DNA of 64,000 nucleotides, from positions 31,015,235 to 31,079,234 of the forward strand of contig CM022949.1 in NCBI GenBank assembly GCA_012931725.1. Reading direction: 5' to 3'. A program made the translations under genes and the position numbers. The notes beneath the pieces are model-generated. The model made no database searches, was not told the origin of the DNA, and saw nothing but the letters and a program-made list of their open reading frames with translations. The DNA comes from Litsea cubeba (Eukaryota; Streptophyta; Magnoliopsida; Laurales; Lauraceae). Of this stretch, positions 13,101-27,600 are shown one piece after another. Position 1 is the stretch's first letter. Every line of letters starts with the position of its first letter.

Positions 13101-16100
13101 CAAAATTGCAGAGGAACATGTGAGGAATAAATCAAGGATCTAGCAGTTTCTAGGATATGTCTGTGTTTCCATTCTGCTACACCATTTTGCTGAGGTGTGG
13201 CAGGACAGGATAATTGAGCTAGAGTCCCTTGACTGGTCAGGTAAGAACGGAATTTGTGGGACATGTATTCTCCCCGGAGTCGAACCTGAAGATTTTAATC
13301 CTTGTGTTAAACTGAGTGGAAACCATGTTGGAGAAAGCAGTGTAGATGGAGTATAACTCAGAGCGGTTTTTCATTAAATATAACCAAGTATATCTAGTGA
13401 AATCATCAATAAACAGCACATAATAAATGGAACCACCTTTCGTTGGCTGAGAGGCAGGACCCCAGACATCAGAATGCACCAAATCAAAAGGAGCAGTAGT
13501 AAAAGAAGTGCTTTTATTATAAGGGAAAGCATGTTGTTTACCAAAATGGCAACCAAAGCATGTAGAAATGTCTGATACAGAAATGTTTCCAAATACACCA
13601 CTAGAAAATAAAAACTTCATTTTATTTAAAGATAAATGGCCTAAACGAGAGTGCCAAAGGGCAAATGGTGATGTAGATGAAACAAGTGCGGTAGGGGATA
13701 TTCTGGATGATGGAAGGTGCAGCGAGTGGAGGTAGTAAAGTCCTCCTGACCTAAGGCCGGTCCCAATCTGTCTCCCGGTGCGCGGATCCTGCACTGAACA
13801 ACCAGTAGAAGAAAATGAGACAAGAAATCCAGACGAAGTCAATTGACTAACAGAGATTAAGTTTATAGACAGGTGAGGAACACACAGAACATTAGTGAGA
13901 GAGATCAACTTATTTGAAATGGAGCCAATAAGGGAGACTGGGAGAGGAGTGGCATTAGCTGTATGGATGGTGAGAGAGCTAGCAGGGGTATAACAATTAT
14001 GAAGTTTGGAAACGTCATTTGTCATATGATAGGATTGCACCAGAATAAAAAATCCATGTAGAATCAAGAGTACCTGACGGACCAGAAATGGTCATGGCTG
14101 AACCAGAGGCTGAGGGTGTAGTGGCCATCTGAGAAGCAGAACCAGTGGAGGAAGCCAGAAACAACTGTTGCATGCGCTCATCAACCATAGCCTGAATCTG
14201 AGATGTAAGATCCATTTGCGGAGGCACAAAACTGTCATCTTCAGTAACATTGGCAGCATAGGGTCGCTGTGGATAAGATTGCATGGGACCACGATGGGTT
14301 TGTTGACCAGATTGTTTGTTCTTATTATTTGGCCTTTGAGGTTTGGTTGGGTAGTCCCGTTTCCAGTGTCCTTATTCTTACAATAATTGCAAAAGTCATT
14401 GGTACCCAACGGAAAAGATCGATCATTCTGTGGGGCACTAACATTTGCTGATAGTACGTGTGTGGGTTCCACATGTTTCTTCCTTGTAAGAGAAAGTTGA
14501 GTTTGCTCTTCTGCCAGAAGTTCCGAGAGAGCCGTATCCACGAAAGGCAGGGGTGACCGATGTAATAATTGACCACGAACATGTTCAAAATCAGGGCGGA
14601 GTGCCATAAGGAACTGAACCAGGCGAGTCTGCTGCCTATAGACTTCAAAGGTGTGAGCATCATCAGTTGTTTTAAAAGTGGGTTCCATTAGAGCCAGTTG
14701 ATCCCATAAGGCAGTCATTTTGATGAAGAAATCATGAATGGAGTCATTTCCTTGGTCTGCATTTTTTATTTCTGATTCTAACTGATACCGACGAGCAGCA
14801 TTAGACTGGGTATATAGTCGTGCTAAATAATCCCAGGCAGCCTTAGGATAATTGAATTTAGCCAACTGATTCCCAATAGATGGAGTGACGGAATTAGCAA
14901 TCCAAGAGTTTATTTTCCCGACGGAAGCTTCCTATTCCTCATACATATCAGCCTTACTATCTGGTGTAGGGATCTGTTGAGCAACATATTTCCACAGTTT
15001 TTGACCTTTGAGGAAATTTTGCATTAGGTGGGACCAATAGGGATAATTGGTGCCATCAAGTTTGACAGTAATACCCAATACAGTTCGATCAGAAGACATT
15101 TGGAACAATCCAAAATGATCACAGAATGTTTAGAATTAAGTTAGATCTGAAATCCAACCACAAACAGTACCCAGATCTGAAATCCCAGAAAATGAGAAGG
15201 AAAACAGAAAAAAAAACAGTGCTTGGGCGTCCAAAAAATATGTGCTAGAATGACCAGCTCTTCTCACAGAATGATCTATGCACTAATCAGTCTTCTAGTT
15301 TATCATCCAGATTAATTTTCGACCCTATTGGAAGAAGAACCAGTCTGATCCAACGGTTGGATGTGATTCTGATGAGAAAAATGAAAGACTGTCTTGAAAA
15401 ACTGTCGATCCAGAAAAATGGGTAAAACACTGACCTGATGAAGCTGATAAATCTTGAAAAAATGCTTAAAAAACCAAGAATAAATGGGTGACCCTGATGG
15501 TGCTGGTTGTTGGTGTGATCGATTGATCTGAGATGGGGCCCACTGTTGATCAGATTGACAGAACAGTCACAGACGAACAAGACTGCTTCGAAACTCCTCT
15601 TATGCTTGAATAGACAGACTATAAGGGCTCTGATACCATGTAAGATTATCCTGAACACAAACTAGAAGCATACAAGAGAGAAAGTTTGCAAGAGAATTTT
15701 CATATCTTTGTATTGACGATGAATCCTTATATAACACAATATAGCCTAGATTAAAGGATCTAATTACAAGATTACAGCCTTAACTAAAGAGATTAGTATC
15801 TATCTAATCTATTGACAACTCATACAAGGGCTGACCCAGAACATGGGTCGAGCTTACCCATTAGGTCAGTTTGACCTGATGGCCTATTTCTTTACAAATA
15901 GATCTAAAGGAGTGCAAACTATCCGAGGATTTGGCTCAGGATAGATCAAAATGGAGAAACAAAATTCATATAGTCGACCCCAACACAGTTGGCATCAAGG
16001 CTTTGATGATGATGATGCGGAGAAAGACAATCGCGGTTATGCTAAATAAATCGGGATTCTCTCAGATTTCAGTAAATGGTAATGCCTTCCATTCAAGGAA

Positions 16101-19100
16101 TAATAATGCATGAACAAGCTTGAAGCAATTGAGCAACATTAGCCTATAATGAAATTCAGACGTCACTTGTTCATCATAGTCATACTTAAAAATTAAAATC
16201 CAAAGCAGAGAAAAATAATTTCTGAATAAGCCATTGAGGAAATAATTAACAAAACAGTAAATTAACAGGAAAAACATTAATGAATAATTCTTAAAGTTCA
16301 TACAACCTCTTTCTAACATTATTAGTTGATATTAAAGGGCCTGCTGAGATATGAGGATAAAAGAAATGCATTCTGGCAATCTCCTGAAAGATCTAAAAAT
16401 TAATCTATTAATGAATAATTCTTTCAGTTTATACAACCTCCTTTTACCATGATAATTGGTGCTAGAGGGCAATGATGCCCAGATACGGCAGGGATACGGT
16501 AGGGACACACCGTGGACATAGCAGGGACGTGAATTTTACACATATAAAGTATTGGATATCATACAACACAATATGTTGCCCATTTTGAAGCACCCTTGAA
16601 TGCATGGAAGGCCCACACAGGTATATTAAGACATGTCAAGCCTATTACTTAGGCGATGTGGGATGTGGGACTTCCCAACACTCCCCCTCATGTGCAAGCC
16701 CAACAAATTTCATCGACGGGCTTGTCACGTGGGCCACACAAGAACAATGGGGTCGGAACCCGCTCTGATACCATGTTAGAGAAATAGAATGGAAGCAATT
16801 GTGAGAGAGAATGCTCAATATTGTCCCTTTGAGGGTCGACTGTTGTTCATATATATAAGGGCTCAATTCCCTAATTACAATCAATTACGAATCTTAGATC
16901 CTAAACTGTAGCAACAAATTAAGTAATATCCTTTGACTAAGTACAATACAATAAATGGGTACAATAAACGGGCCTAAATGGATGGGCCTGTATTGACAGT
17001 CCGATGTTCTTCATGCTTTTAAAAAAAATTTTAGCTATGTTGAAACACAATTCTCCACATGCATTAAGATTTTGCGATCAGACTCAGGGGGGGTGTACGT
17101 GTCCAATGATTTTCAATCTTTTTTGAACAATAAAGGAATCATTTCTCAACGTACATGTCCGTATACTCCACAACAAAAATGGAGTCGCGGAACGGAAAAA
17201 CAGACATCTCCTTGATGTAACTAGAACACTTCTCATTGAATCTTCCGTTCCCCCTCGTTTTTGGACTAAAGCTCTCACCACAGTAGTTTATCTCATAAAT
17301 CGCCTTCCATCACCTACCATTGATCATTTCACACCTCATTTTAAATTGTTTGGGCATCAACCTGTGTTTGATCACCTTCATACATTTGGATGTGTTTGTT
17401 TTGTTCATCTACCTCTCATAGAACGAACAAAACTAACCGCAAAATCTCGCAGGTGTGCATTTTTGGGTTATGCCACTAATCAAAAACGTTTTGTTTGTTA
17501 TGATTTCATTGGACGTCGTATCAGGGTTTCTCGAAATGTTATTTTCTTTGAAAATCAGTATTTCTTCCAAACTCACATAGACTGTCCTCAACCATCTTCA
17601 CCAGCTCTTTTCCCTGGTTTCTCGGATCAAACAACTGTTACTAGGTTTAATCCTGATTTTGTGAATCACCAACGGGAAAAACCTGCCACTGCATATGGCC
17701 GTCCTCCTGATCCTCCACCGACCAATGGTTCCACGCCTACTCAAGCCTTGCGTCGATCCTCCAGATGTTCTAGACCGCCTGAGAGGTATGGATTTACCCA
17801 TACTTCTTTGATGACAACCCTATCTTCTGTCCCTATCCCAAGTTCTTATTTGCCGGCCGTAAAGCAAGATTGTTGGAACCAGGCCATGAAGGAGGAATTG
17901 GATGCATTGTATCAGAATCACACCTGGGATATTGTGGAGTGTCCTTCAACAGTCAAACCCATTGGTTGCAAATGGATCTACTCGATCAAACTTAAATCTG
18001 ATGGGTCCTTGGATAGACACAAAGCTATACTTGTGGCACTCAGAAACAGACAGGAGTATGGCATTGACTATGAGGAAACGTTCGCACCTGTGGCCAAAAT
18101 GACATCTGTTCGGTTACTTCTCGCCATTGCTGCATCTAAATCCTGACCTTTATACCAAATGGATGTCAAAAATGCATCTCTCCCTCAAAGAGGACTGCGA
18201 AAATCACTTTATGGTCTAAAGCAAGCTCCTTGGGCATGGTTCGAAACCTTCAAGAGTCGCTTATGCGAGAGTGGCTTTACCCAGAGTTCTTATGATCCAT
18301 CTCTCTTTTTATGCCACACATCTACTGGTGTTACTGTGCTTCTCGTATATGTTGACGATATTATTATCACTGGCACGGATGATGGTATGATCAAATCTCT
18401 CCAAGCTTCTCTTAGGGATTCCTTCCGTATGAAAGATTTGGGCCCATTGCATTATTTTTTGGGCTTAGAGGTGCATCAATCTCCCAAAGGTCTATTTGTT
18501 AATCAACACAAATACACATCAGATCTTATCGAGTTGGCTGACCTCCATGATTCTTCACCTGTTGATACGCCTGTAGAGGTAAATCTCAAGTTGAGTAAAG
18601 ATGATGGCGATCTGCTTCCTGATCCTCATCCCTACCGGCGTCTAGTGGGAAGTCTTGTCTATCTCACCATCACTAGACCTGACATATCCTATGCTGTTAA
18701 TCTTGTGAGCCAGTTCATGACAGCTCCTTGACGCCTTCATTTGACAGCTGTGAAGCGGATTATTCGCTATTTGCTGCGAACTGTCCCTCGTGGTTTATAT
18801 TATCCAAAGGATAATCCTCTTCATCTGACCGCTTATGCGGATGCTGACTGGGCAGGCTGTCAAGACACGCCGTTCTACTACTGGTTGGTGCATGTACCTT
18901 GGAAATTCTCTCATTTCTTGGAAATGCAAGAAACAGGAATGAGTGACCAGATCTTCCACGGAAGCTGAATATAGGGCAATGTCTTCTGCTTGTTCTGAGA
19001 TCTTTTGGCTACGGGGACTTCTTTCGGAACTCGGATTCGCTCAAACCTCTCCTACTCCATTGCATGCCGACAATACTGGGGCCATCCGCATCACTGAAAA

Positions 19101-21575
19101 TTCAGTCTTCCATGAACGCACCAAACATATCGAAGTTGACTGCCACTTTATTCGAGATGAATATAAGCGTGATGTCATTCGTCTACCTCATGTCCCTACA
19201 GAGTTTCAGTTTGCAGATATCTTCACGAAGGGGACTTCCTCGGCCTCGAAAATCAATTTCTTGTCTCCAAATTGCTGCTTTATAGACTCTTCAGCATCAA
19301 TTTGAGGGGGGGGGTATCAATCCAGGCCCATCCATTTAGGCCCATTTATTGTACCCATTTATTGTTTTGTACTTAGTCAAATGATATTACTTAATTTGTT
19401 GCTACAGTTTAGGATCTAAGATTCGTAATTGATTGTAATTAGGGAATTGAGCCCTTATATATACGAACAACAGTCGACCCTCAAAGGGACGATATTGAGC
19501 ATTCTCTCTCACAATCGTTTCCATTCTATTTCTCTGACATAGATTTGTGCCTATTGAAGAGAAGCATGAAGCAATTAACAGGGGTTTTCTTCTGGGAATC
19601 TGCTCAAAGATCAAAAGAAAGTGATATGCCTCTTTAAACGTATACACTTGTGATTTTGAGGGTGCATTGCTAGAGAGAGAGAGAGCTCCAAATAAAAAAG
19701 CATAACCAAATATAGAAGACTAGATTTCTGGACTATTATTTTCCAGAAAAGATATTAATCCATAAGTAACCTGTTTTGACAGAAGTCATCAAGCATAAAC
19801 AAACAACATTGAAACCAAACAGAAGCCCCACCTGCTGCTTGATTCAGAGCACGAAATGCCTGGTGGCAATACCATGTGCTCCCACTTAAAAGATTTTTTG
19901 ATGATTTATAAGTGTCATTGTACTTCTTCTTCAGCGCAACTTGAATATTGGTTCTGTTTACAAATTAGAGTCAGTCAACATCAAACCAAGGTATAATGAA
20001 AAACTCCATTTTACTAGATTCTATGAAGACTACCTACTTGTTTGGAAATGGGATGCCAACAATTATCTAGGTTTTGGTCAAGGATAAATTCAATAATGAA
20101 AGTATATGCATTTGGAAAAAAGGTAAAACCATATGGAAAGAAAGATAAAACTATATGCATGTGGGAAATGCTACAATGAGAAGAGGAGAAATATATTCAC
20201 CAGCGCAAAGTGCACGTGCACTGCACATCCAGGGTCCATAGAGGGGTAGCGGGTGATTTTCATAGGTGGGTCCCGCCTCTGGGATGGTCCAGCCATGCAA
20301 TGCACATGCATAATGTGTGCAGGTGAAAGTTATCCATGAGAAGAGACCTTATTGTACTGTAATGCACTATTCATTGTATGCCTAACTACATGGTTGGTGG
20401 ATGATAAAAAAGAAGGGCCCAATGTGGAAGGCACTTAAAGCAGACTGATTGGATGATCATATTGAACGAAAGCTGTTCATGTGATACTGCAGTAGTTAAA
20501 ACTTAAAACTACTTTTACCCTAGTGGACCCAAGATCTGCTATCATTGGAGCGTCATTTACCATCGGATTGAGAAAACATGATTAAATTGATAAAATAAAG
20601 TCATTCTCAATAAATTTCAATTTTTCATACAATAGAGGCTCACTTTTCAAGGACCCAAATCCTCCCTAACCAATAAAATGTTGGTTCTCTCAGGTGATAT
20701 TCACTATTCCGTTGAATAATCACAATTTGTTTGCTTCTTTCTTCTTCTAGATGCTTCTAATCAAATGGTCAGTATTTCTCATAATAAAGAAAAATATTGG
20801 ACGTCCATCACACCATGGACAAGAGTTTGAATGGATGTTTTTCATGTGCCAATGGTGGCCCTTATTTTATGAAAACTCTTTTCAACATGCTTAATACAAT
20901 AAGTGATTATAGAACTAAATCTTGGACCTCTGCTAGTAAACATGGGTTAATGCATCTTTTAAATGGTCCAACCTTATGTTTTTTTTTTTTTTTTTTTACA
21001 TAAAGATCTTTTATGGGACGTACATGAATGCATGCCAATCATGGAAGAAGCAGTTTGGGAGGAGGATAAGGGGGAAGGGTTGGTGGTTGAGATAAGTACT
21101 GCTACTGTTACATGTGGATTAGGGTTAGACTAGAAATTGTCCCAACCAAATCATTCTATTTCTGGATTTATGGGGGCCCTAAAATTTCAACTATAAAAAC
21201 TAATTTCTTTGTTTTGCTCCTATGAGCATCAAATTTGAGTGAGTGCCAAACTGCCAACACATTGCTATGCTATGAAGGTTCCGATTAACATAGGTGAGCC
21301 CCATTAGAAGTTCTTCTGGTTCTCATTTAAAACTTACATATATAATATAAGGTTTTTGTGGTGAGGACAAGGTTACAAACAAAAGAGAAACGGATTCTAA
21401 ACAAGTATGACACAAGTGGCAAGATCTGCATGGTTCACCACAAAGGGCTGTATTCAAGGCCAAGAGGAAAAGAAAATTAGGAGATTTGTGGTGTGAGTAT
21501 AACTTGATTATAAGGGGGGCAGTTGATTAGTTCGTTCTCACCATCCATATGTGTGGTTGGTTCTCACAATAATAT

Positions 21576-21669
<94 letters not shown>

Positions 21670-24600
21670 CATATATATGTGATAATAGATAAAGATGTAG
21701 ATATATAGAAGCCGTACACCAAATTTGGTCATTGGACTCCAATAGCTTTGTAAATACCAATTACAAGAGTCCCAAACTATGAAGCATGTATGTTACGTGA
21801 TAAATGATATCAAAAAATTGCAAACTACAAAAGAAAAACTAACATCAATTACAAGATTAAGGATACAACAGCACGAGCATTTGCATCTGAAAAGTCAATC
21901 CCTTCTGATGCCTGCAACGGACGTGACAATTTTTAAGTCTCTAATTTCCATATTATAAATTCTTGTATCTTTTACTTTTACATTTGAAGAACAAAATAAA
22001 GAGGTATCTTTTGGAAGCGAGTTCTTCAATATCATCAAAGACTCAGCATTCTTAAGTTCTTTGTACATAAAAATTATAAATCCCTGAACTTAATTGGGGA
22101 TTCAAATTTGTGCTTGATTTAAATTATGATATGTTCTTGAATTTTCGAATAATTGGACCCATGCTTATATGAATATTGTATGAATAATTATTTTGTGAGT
22201 TATTTCTTTCTCATAATTAATTTAATAGAATAAGTGAGGATCTAAGTTATAAGACCTTGAGGGATCCATTAGTCTTAAGCTAATGGGACCGACATTTTAA
22301 TAATTATTAGTGGGACCCCTTTTTAAATAAGAACTTGGAGTTATATGACTAAGAAAGAGATGGATCGATGAGTGTAATAAGAGGTGCACAACTCCCATGT
22401 CCCAAAAGGACATGTGCGAGACTCCTTTACTGATTCTAAGACATAATTAGAAAGAGTGCTATTCCATGCAGAGTTTGATTAGGAAAGTGGAGCATCGATC
22501 CCAAATTACAAGTACATGTTGCCACTTGAAGAACCCTTCACTCATCTCTCTCTACTCTCCTCTTCCATTCTTTAGTCACATCTCATCCAAGGAACCCTGA
22601 AACCTAAGGAGAACTTGAAGAAGAAGAAGAAGTGAATCAACAACTAGAGCCCTGATTGATGTCCTTTAGTCTTCGCCATATTGCTAAAACTATTGTCTTC
22701 TACACAAGCTGAGTAGATTTCTAATTTGCTTGTGTTTATGAACTCTTCTTTAGATTGATGTGCCTAGAACCCCTAAATCCATGGTTGTAAGTGGCTGGTC
22801 AACTGTAGAATTGATATACTAAGGCTGGCTGACTGTTGGATTGATGTATAGGGACTGCTCAATAACTGGATTGACAATCTTTTGAGGGACCCATTGTGTA
22901 ATTGGGGTTTTGAGAGGGTCACACCTGCTCATGATGTTACATAGATGGCCGACGGTGGTATGGCCTGAACTGGTGATGAATGATGGTAAACCTAATGGAA
23001 TTGAATTTGGTCGATTGTTATTGATGTGTGGATTTGGAATCTAGGGTTTAGTTGAATTAAGGATGGAGGTTGATGATGTCGAATGGGATTCTGGATCCCA
23101 AACCCTTGACTGAGAATATGGGTTCCAACTCATGACCGAACCCAAATGATGTTTTTTTTACATCCAATCGATCTCTTCTTTGGGAGTTTGGTTATGGCTA
23201 AAGCCTTAGTGGAGGCTTTGGTCTTGTTTGACTACCTGGAACTTCTATAATTCTTGATTAATTGATGTTTGAACTTAATGTTGTTGATTGGTAAATGTTT
23301 GAGTACTTTTATGCAATGTATTATATTATGGTAGAATGATTTACAAACATGGGTTGAGCATGTGTTCCCAATGTTTATTTATGGTGAACGGATTCAAATG
23401 TGTTAAAAGGGTGTCAGGATGATAATGGTTAGCTGAAACTAACATGGGGTTATAAGGGTTGATCGGACCCTAGAACTTGGTTGACTATGTTGGATTTGAT
23501 GGTAGGAGATTCTCCAAAGATTTCACTTGGATCTATGTGATGGTGGTTCAAGTTTCATTAGATCCCATATGAACAGTAGTGATATGTGTTGGAGAACATC
23601 ATATGTGCAAATGCTGATTTGTGATTCGGTATGCTATTATGTGAACATGATTTATTATATGATGCAAAGTTGGATTAGGAACTGTAATTGTTTCACATAT
23701 TACCTATTGCATACTATTTTATGAGTTGACCTTCGGTAAATTGTGGAAGCATCTCAACCTATAAGGGATTAGTTATGCAATTGCCCTTACATGATTGAAT
23801 ACAGTAATTGAACGGTGCGGGGCATAATAAATCCTAAACTCATGCAAGGGGCTGATTTCAGACTATCTGGTTATAGCTTATAGGTGTCGAGAACCATAAT
23901 GGAATTGAGATGAATTTGAATCATGCTTGTATAAGCTCCATGGAGGAGATACAAGTGGTATAATAAAGTTAATCTGGACCTACCCATTGGACAACCCTAG
24001 ATTACTGGCACGTATCAGTGCTAAGGGATATACTAAATTCTCTAACTCTTAGGCCAGGTGTGTATTTTCTCTGACTCTTAGGTCGGTTATATGGTTTCAC
24101 TAACTATAGGTCAGTCCTTTATGTGATGAGGCATTAGTAAGATGCATGTGTTGAGTGTAAAGACAGAAGCAACCCAAATGGGTCAACTCAACCTATTGGG
24201 TCAGTCCAAAAAAAAATAAAAAAATAGCAGGCCCATATGACTTGGTCATGAGACAGTTTACGTACAGCTAATATTACTTGTTTTCATTAGTTAGTTTCCT
24301 ATTATATCTGTAAATCACCCAAATCAATGGGTTCAAACTTACTGTAAATAAGACTACAGAATATATTTAAAGACAGTCGATGATATCACAAGGATACATT
24401 GAATTCATTCTCAATATTCTTATTTCTCTGCAATTCTGTAATATTGAGAACATGCGATAGGTGGTTAGTGTCAGATTATGTGGAAGAGAAGAAGAAGGAG
24501 GAGGAGCACAGAACAATGTGGGAGAAGGTCGTACCTCAATGGAGGATCGACTGATTGTATTTATAATTAGATTGTGCCTCAATTAAGGCTCTAAACAAGC

Positions 24601-27600
24601 TAAGTATACAAATTAGAATAATCAAAGAATATCTCCTAATCTATACAAAGAAAGAAGAGGAAAGAAATCAGCTATACAGGGAGAGAATAAAGCTAATTGA
24701 TACAGTCTAAACAAAGAAAGATTATACATGGGCCTGGATGGGCCAGAGCCTATTTTAAAAAGGCCTGTTATCTTCTACACTCCCCCTCAAATTGATGTGG
24801 TAAAGCTGAAAACATCAATTTGCTAGTTAGATCTTGATGATGCAGTTTGGGAAGAGCTTTGGTGAAGATATCCGCCAACTGGTTAAACGAAGAAACATGA
24901 GGCAGAGTTATCTTCTCACTTCTCAGTAACAACATGTTGACGGATGAAGTGACAGTCAATCTCAATGTGCTTTGTTCTTTCATGGAAAACTGGGTTGTTG
25001 GCAATTCTGGTAGCACTGGTATTGTCCCCATGGAGAGGGGTGGAACGACCAACAATAACACCGAATTCACACAGAAGGCGTCGGAGCCAGATGATTTCAG
25101 CACTGGCGGATGACATCGCCTGATATTCTGCCTCAGCAGAAGACTTTGATACAGTGGTTTGCTTCTTGCATTTCCAAGAAATCAGAGATTTCCCAAGAAA
25201 CATACACCAGCCAGTGGTAGACCTCCGAGAGTCCGGACAGCCAGCCCAGTCAGCATCAGCATAAGCTGATAATTGCAGAGAAGTATTAGAAGGGAAGAAG
25301 AGGCCATGATGAAGAGTTCCTTTAACATAGCGAAGGATGCGTAACGCAGCAGCAAGATGTGGTTTGTGGGGATTGCTAACAAATTGGCTAACCGTATGAA
25401 CTGCATGAGAAATATCCGGCCGAGTCATAGTTAGGTAGAGCAAACTACCAACGATCCGCCGGAAAACAGATGGATCATCCAGGGGAGTGCCATCAGCAGA
25501 ACTGATTTTGTTGTTCAATTCCAGAGGCGTATCAAAAGGGAGAGCATCATCAAGCCTGGCCGATGTGATCAAATCTGTCGCATATTTGCGCTGAAGAACC
25601 CTAATGCCTGATTTGTTACGCATAAACTCAAGCCCAGAAAGTAGGTGAGAGGACCAAGATCCTTCATTCTGAAGTGGCGAGTAAGGTGGTGTTTGAGATC
25701 AGTAATGCCTGCATTATCATTACCACTGATGATCATATCATCAACATAGACTAAGAGGAATGTGTAGCCCTTCGATGTCCATCGCAGAAAGAGGGAACTA
25801 TCAGAGTGACTTTGACGAAATCCGGCCTGAAGGATTGCTGCCCGGAACTTATCGAACCAAGCCCTGGGAGCTTGTTTAAGTCCATAAAGAGCTTTCTTCA
25901 ATTTGCACACATGCTTTGGAGGACAAGCATAACCTGGAGGAGGTTTTAAATAAACAGTCTCTCGCAAGTCCCCATGTAAAAAAGCATTCTTGACGTCCAT
26001 TTGCCATAGAGGCCAATTGCGGGCTGCCGCGACACAAAGAAGAGTACGAACTGTGGTCATTTTCGCCACTGGAGCAAATGTTTCCTCATAGTCAATTCCA
26101 TATTCCTGCTTATAACCCTGTGCAACCAATCGGGCTTTGTAGCGATCAAGACTCCCATCAGAGTGTACTTTGATAGAGTACATCCATTTGCTGCCAATTA
26201 TAGAAGCGCCATCTGGAGCCGGGACCAAATCCCATGTTTGGTTGGCTTCAAGAGCAACTAATTCCTCAGTCATAGCATCCTGCCAGTAAGCAATCTTGGA
26301 GGCCTGTGAATAGGAAGTGGGTATGGGAGTGCTATCTAAGGAAGTAAAAAGGGCAGGAAAGCCATAGCGGTTAGGAGCAACAGAAGGACGACTAGAGCGT
26401 CGCAAAGAGATGGTGCTATCAGAAGAAGTGTTATTACCTGAAAACTCAGTAGGCAGCAGTGGGAGAGGATCAGGAGAGGGAGTTGCCAGAAGAGGGACCT
26501 TGTTCCGCCGGACATAAACTTTGAGAGGAGGTGATGAAGGAGATTCTGAGAATTGTGGCAGATAGGATACAGCAAGAGGATGATGATCCAAATGTAAAGA
26601 AAAGAATGGAATATGTTCCAAGAAAACAACATTTCGAGATATGCGCATGCGTTTTTCCAACTGATCATAACATAAAAATCCTTTATGTTCAGGACTGTAA
26701 CCCAAAAAAATGCATTTAGCAGCCTGTGGAGATAATTTTGTGCGTTCATTAGGAGGAAGATGAACGAAACACAAGCAACCAAAAACACGTAAGTGAGAGT
26801 ATGAAGGGTTTTTACCAAAGAGAACTCCGTAAGGAGTAGTCTTGCCTAGAACAGTGCTAGGAAGACGGTTGATAAGATACACAGCAGTCTGTGCAGCATC
26901 ACACCAAAATTTTGGAGGAACTAAAGATGCAATCAACAAAGTACGAACAGTTTCAAGAATATGTCTGTTCTTGCGTTCCGCAATCCCATTTTGCTGAGGA
27001 GTATGTGGACACGATTTTTGGTGAATAATTCCTTTATTAGACATAAAGGCAGAGAATTCATGAGACATGTATTCACCACCGGAATCTGATCTAACAATTT
27101 TGATAGCTCTCTGAAATTGGGTTTGGACCATGTTATAGAATTTTTGAAAAATGGAGAAGACTTCAGATTTCATGCGCATAAAGTAAATCCAAGTATAACG
27201 AGAATGATCATCAATAAAAGTCACATAGTATTTAAAACCTGTCCTACTCAAGGTAGGAGCAATTCCCCAAACATCTGAATGAATGATATCAAATGCTGCT
27301 AAAGCACGAGTATTATGAACAGGAAAAGGCAAAATATGACTTTTACTTAAACAACAAGTTTCACACTTGGATTGAGAGAAAGAAGATATCATTTTATTAT
27401 CAAACTTAGAATCCAAATCACCAAATTTAAACAAGGAAAGCAAATTTGCATTGTTGACATGACCAAGACGTTTATGCCAAACAGTCCACAATTGTTTGAA
27501 ATCAGAATAAGAAGCAAAAAAAGAATGTTGTCCAATATCCAGCAAGAACAGGCGTCCATATTTACTCCCCGTCGCGATCACCTTCCCAGTTTGTCGCCCC

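Larger units (their letters stand above)
10663..15896 (-). mobile_element. complete but mutated Ty1/copia element (copia-A)
   Basis: Two LTRs (10663-10921 and 15639-15896) flank a 4.7-kb interior. The target duplication AATAG is at 10658-10662 and 15897-15901. The LTRs differ at only about three sites plus one indel. Domain order on minus: gag, protease, integrase, RT, RNase H. The frame is broken several times, so it cannot be autonomous. Inserted into a LINE within a FANCJ intron. Confidence 0.95.
17000..19539 (+). mobile_element. 5'-truncated copia-B with inverted LTR at its left
   Basis: Begins inside integrase (frameshifted, ILRSDSGGVYVS-like near 17070) and runs through RT and RNase H to a polypurine tract at 19302-19314 and an LTR at 19315-19539. 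Gag, protease and the integrase N-terminus are absent. The left neighbour is the inverted LTR. No target duplication was found for the composite. Confidence 0.8.

Noticed and set aside
21527..21760. Frames of repeated Ser-Leu or Arg-Glu near 21.6 kb
   Set aside because: They translate the (CT)n tract.
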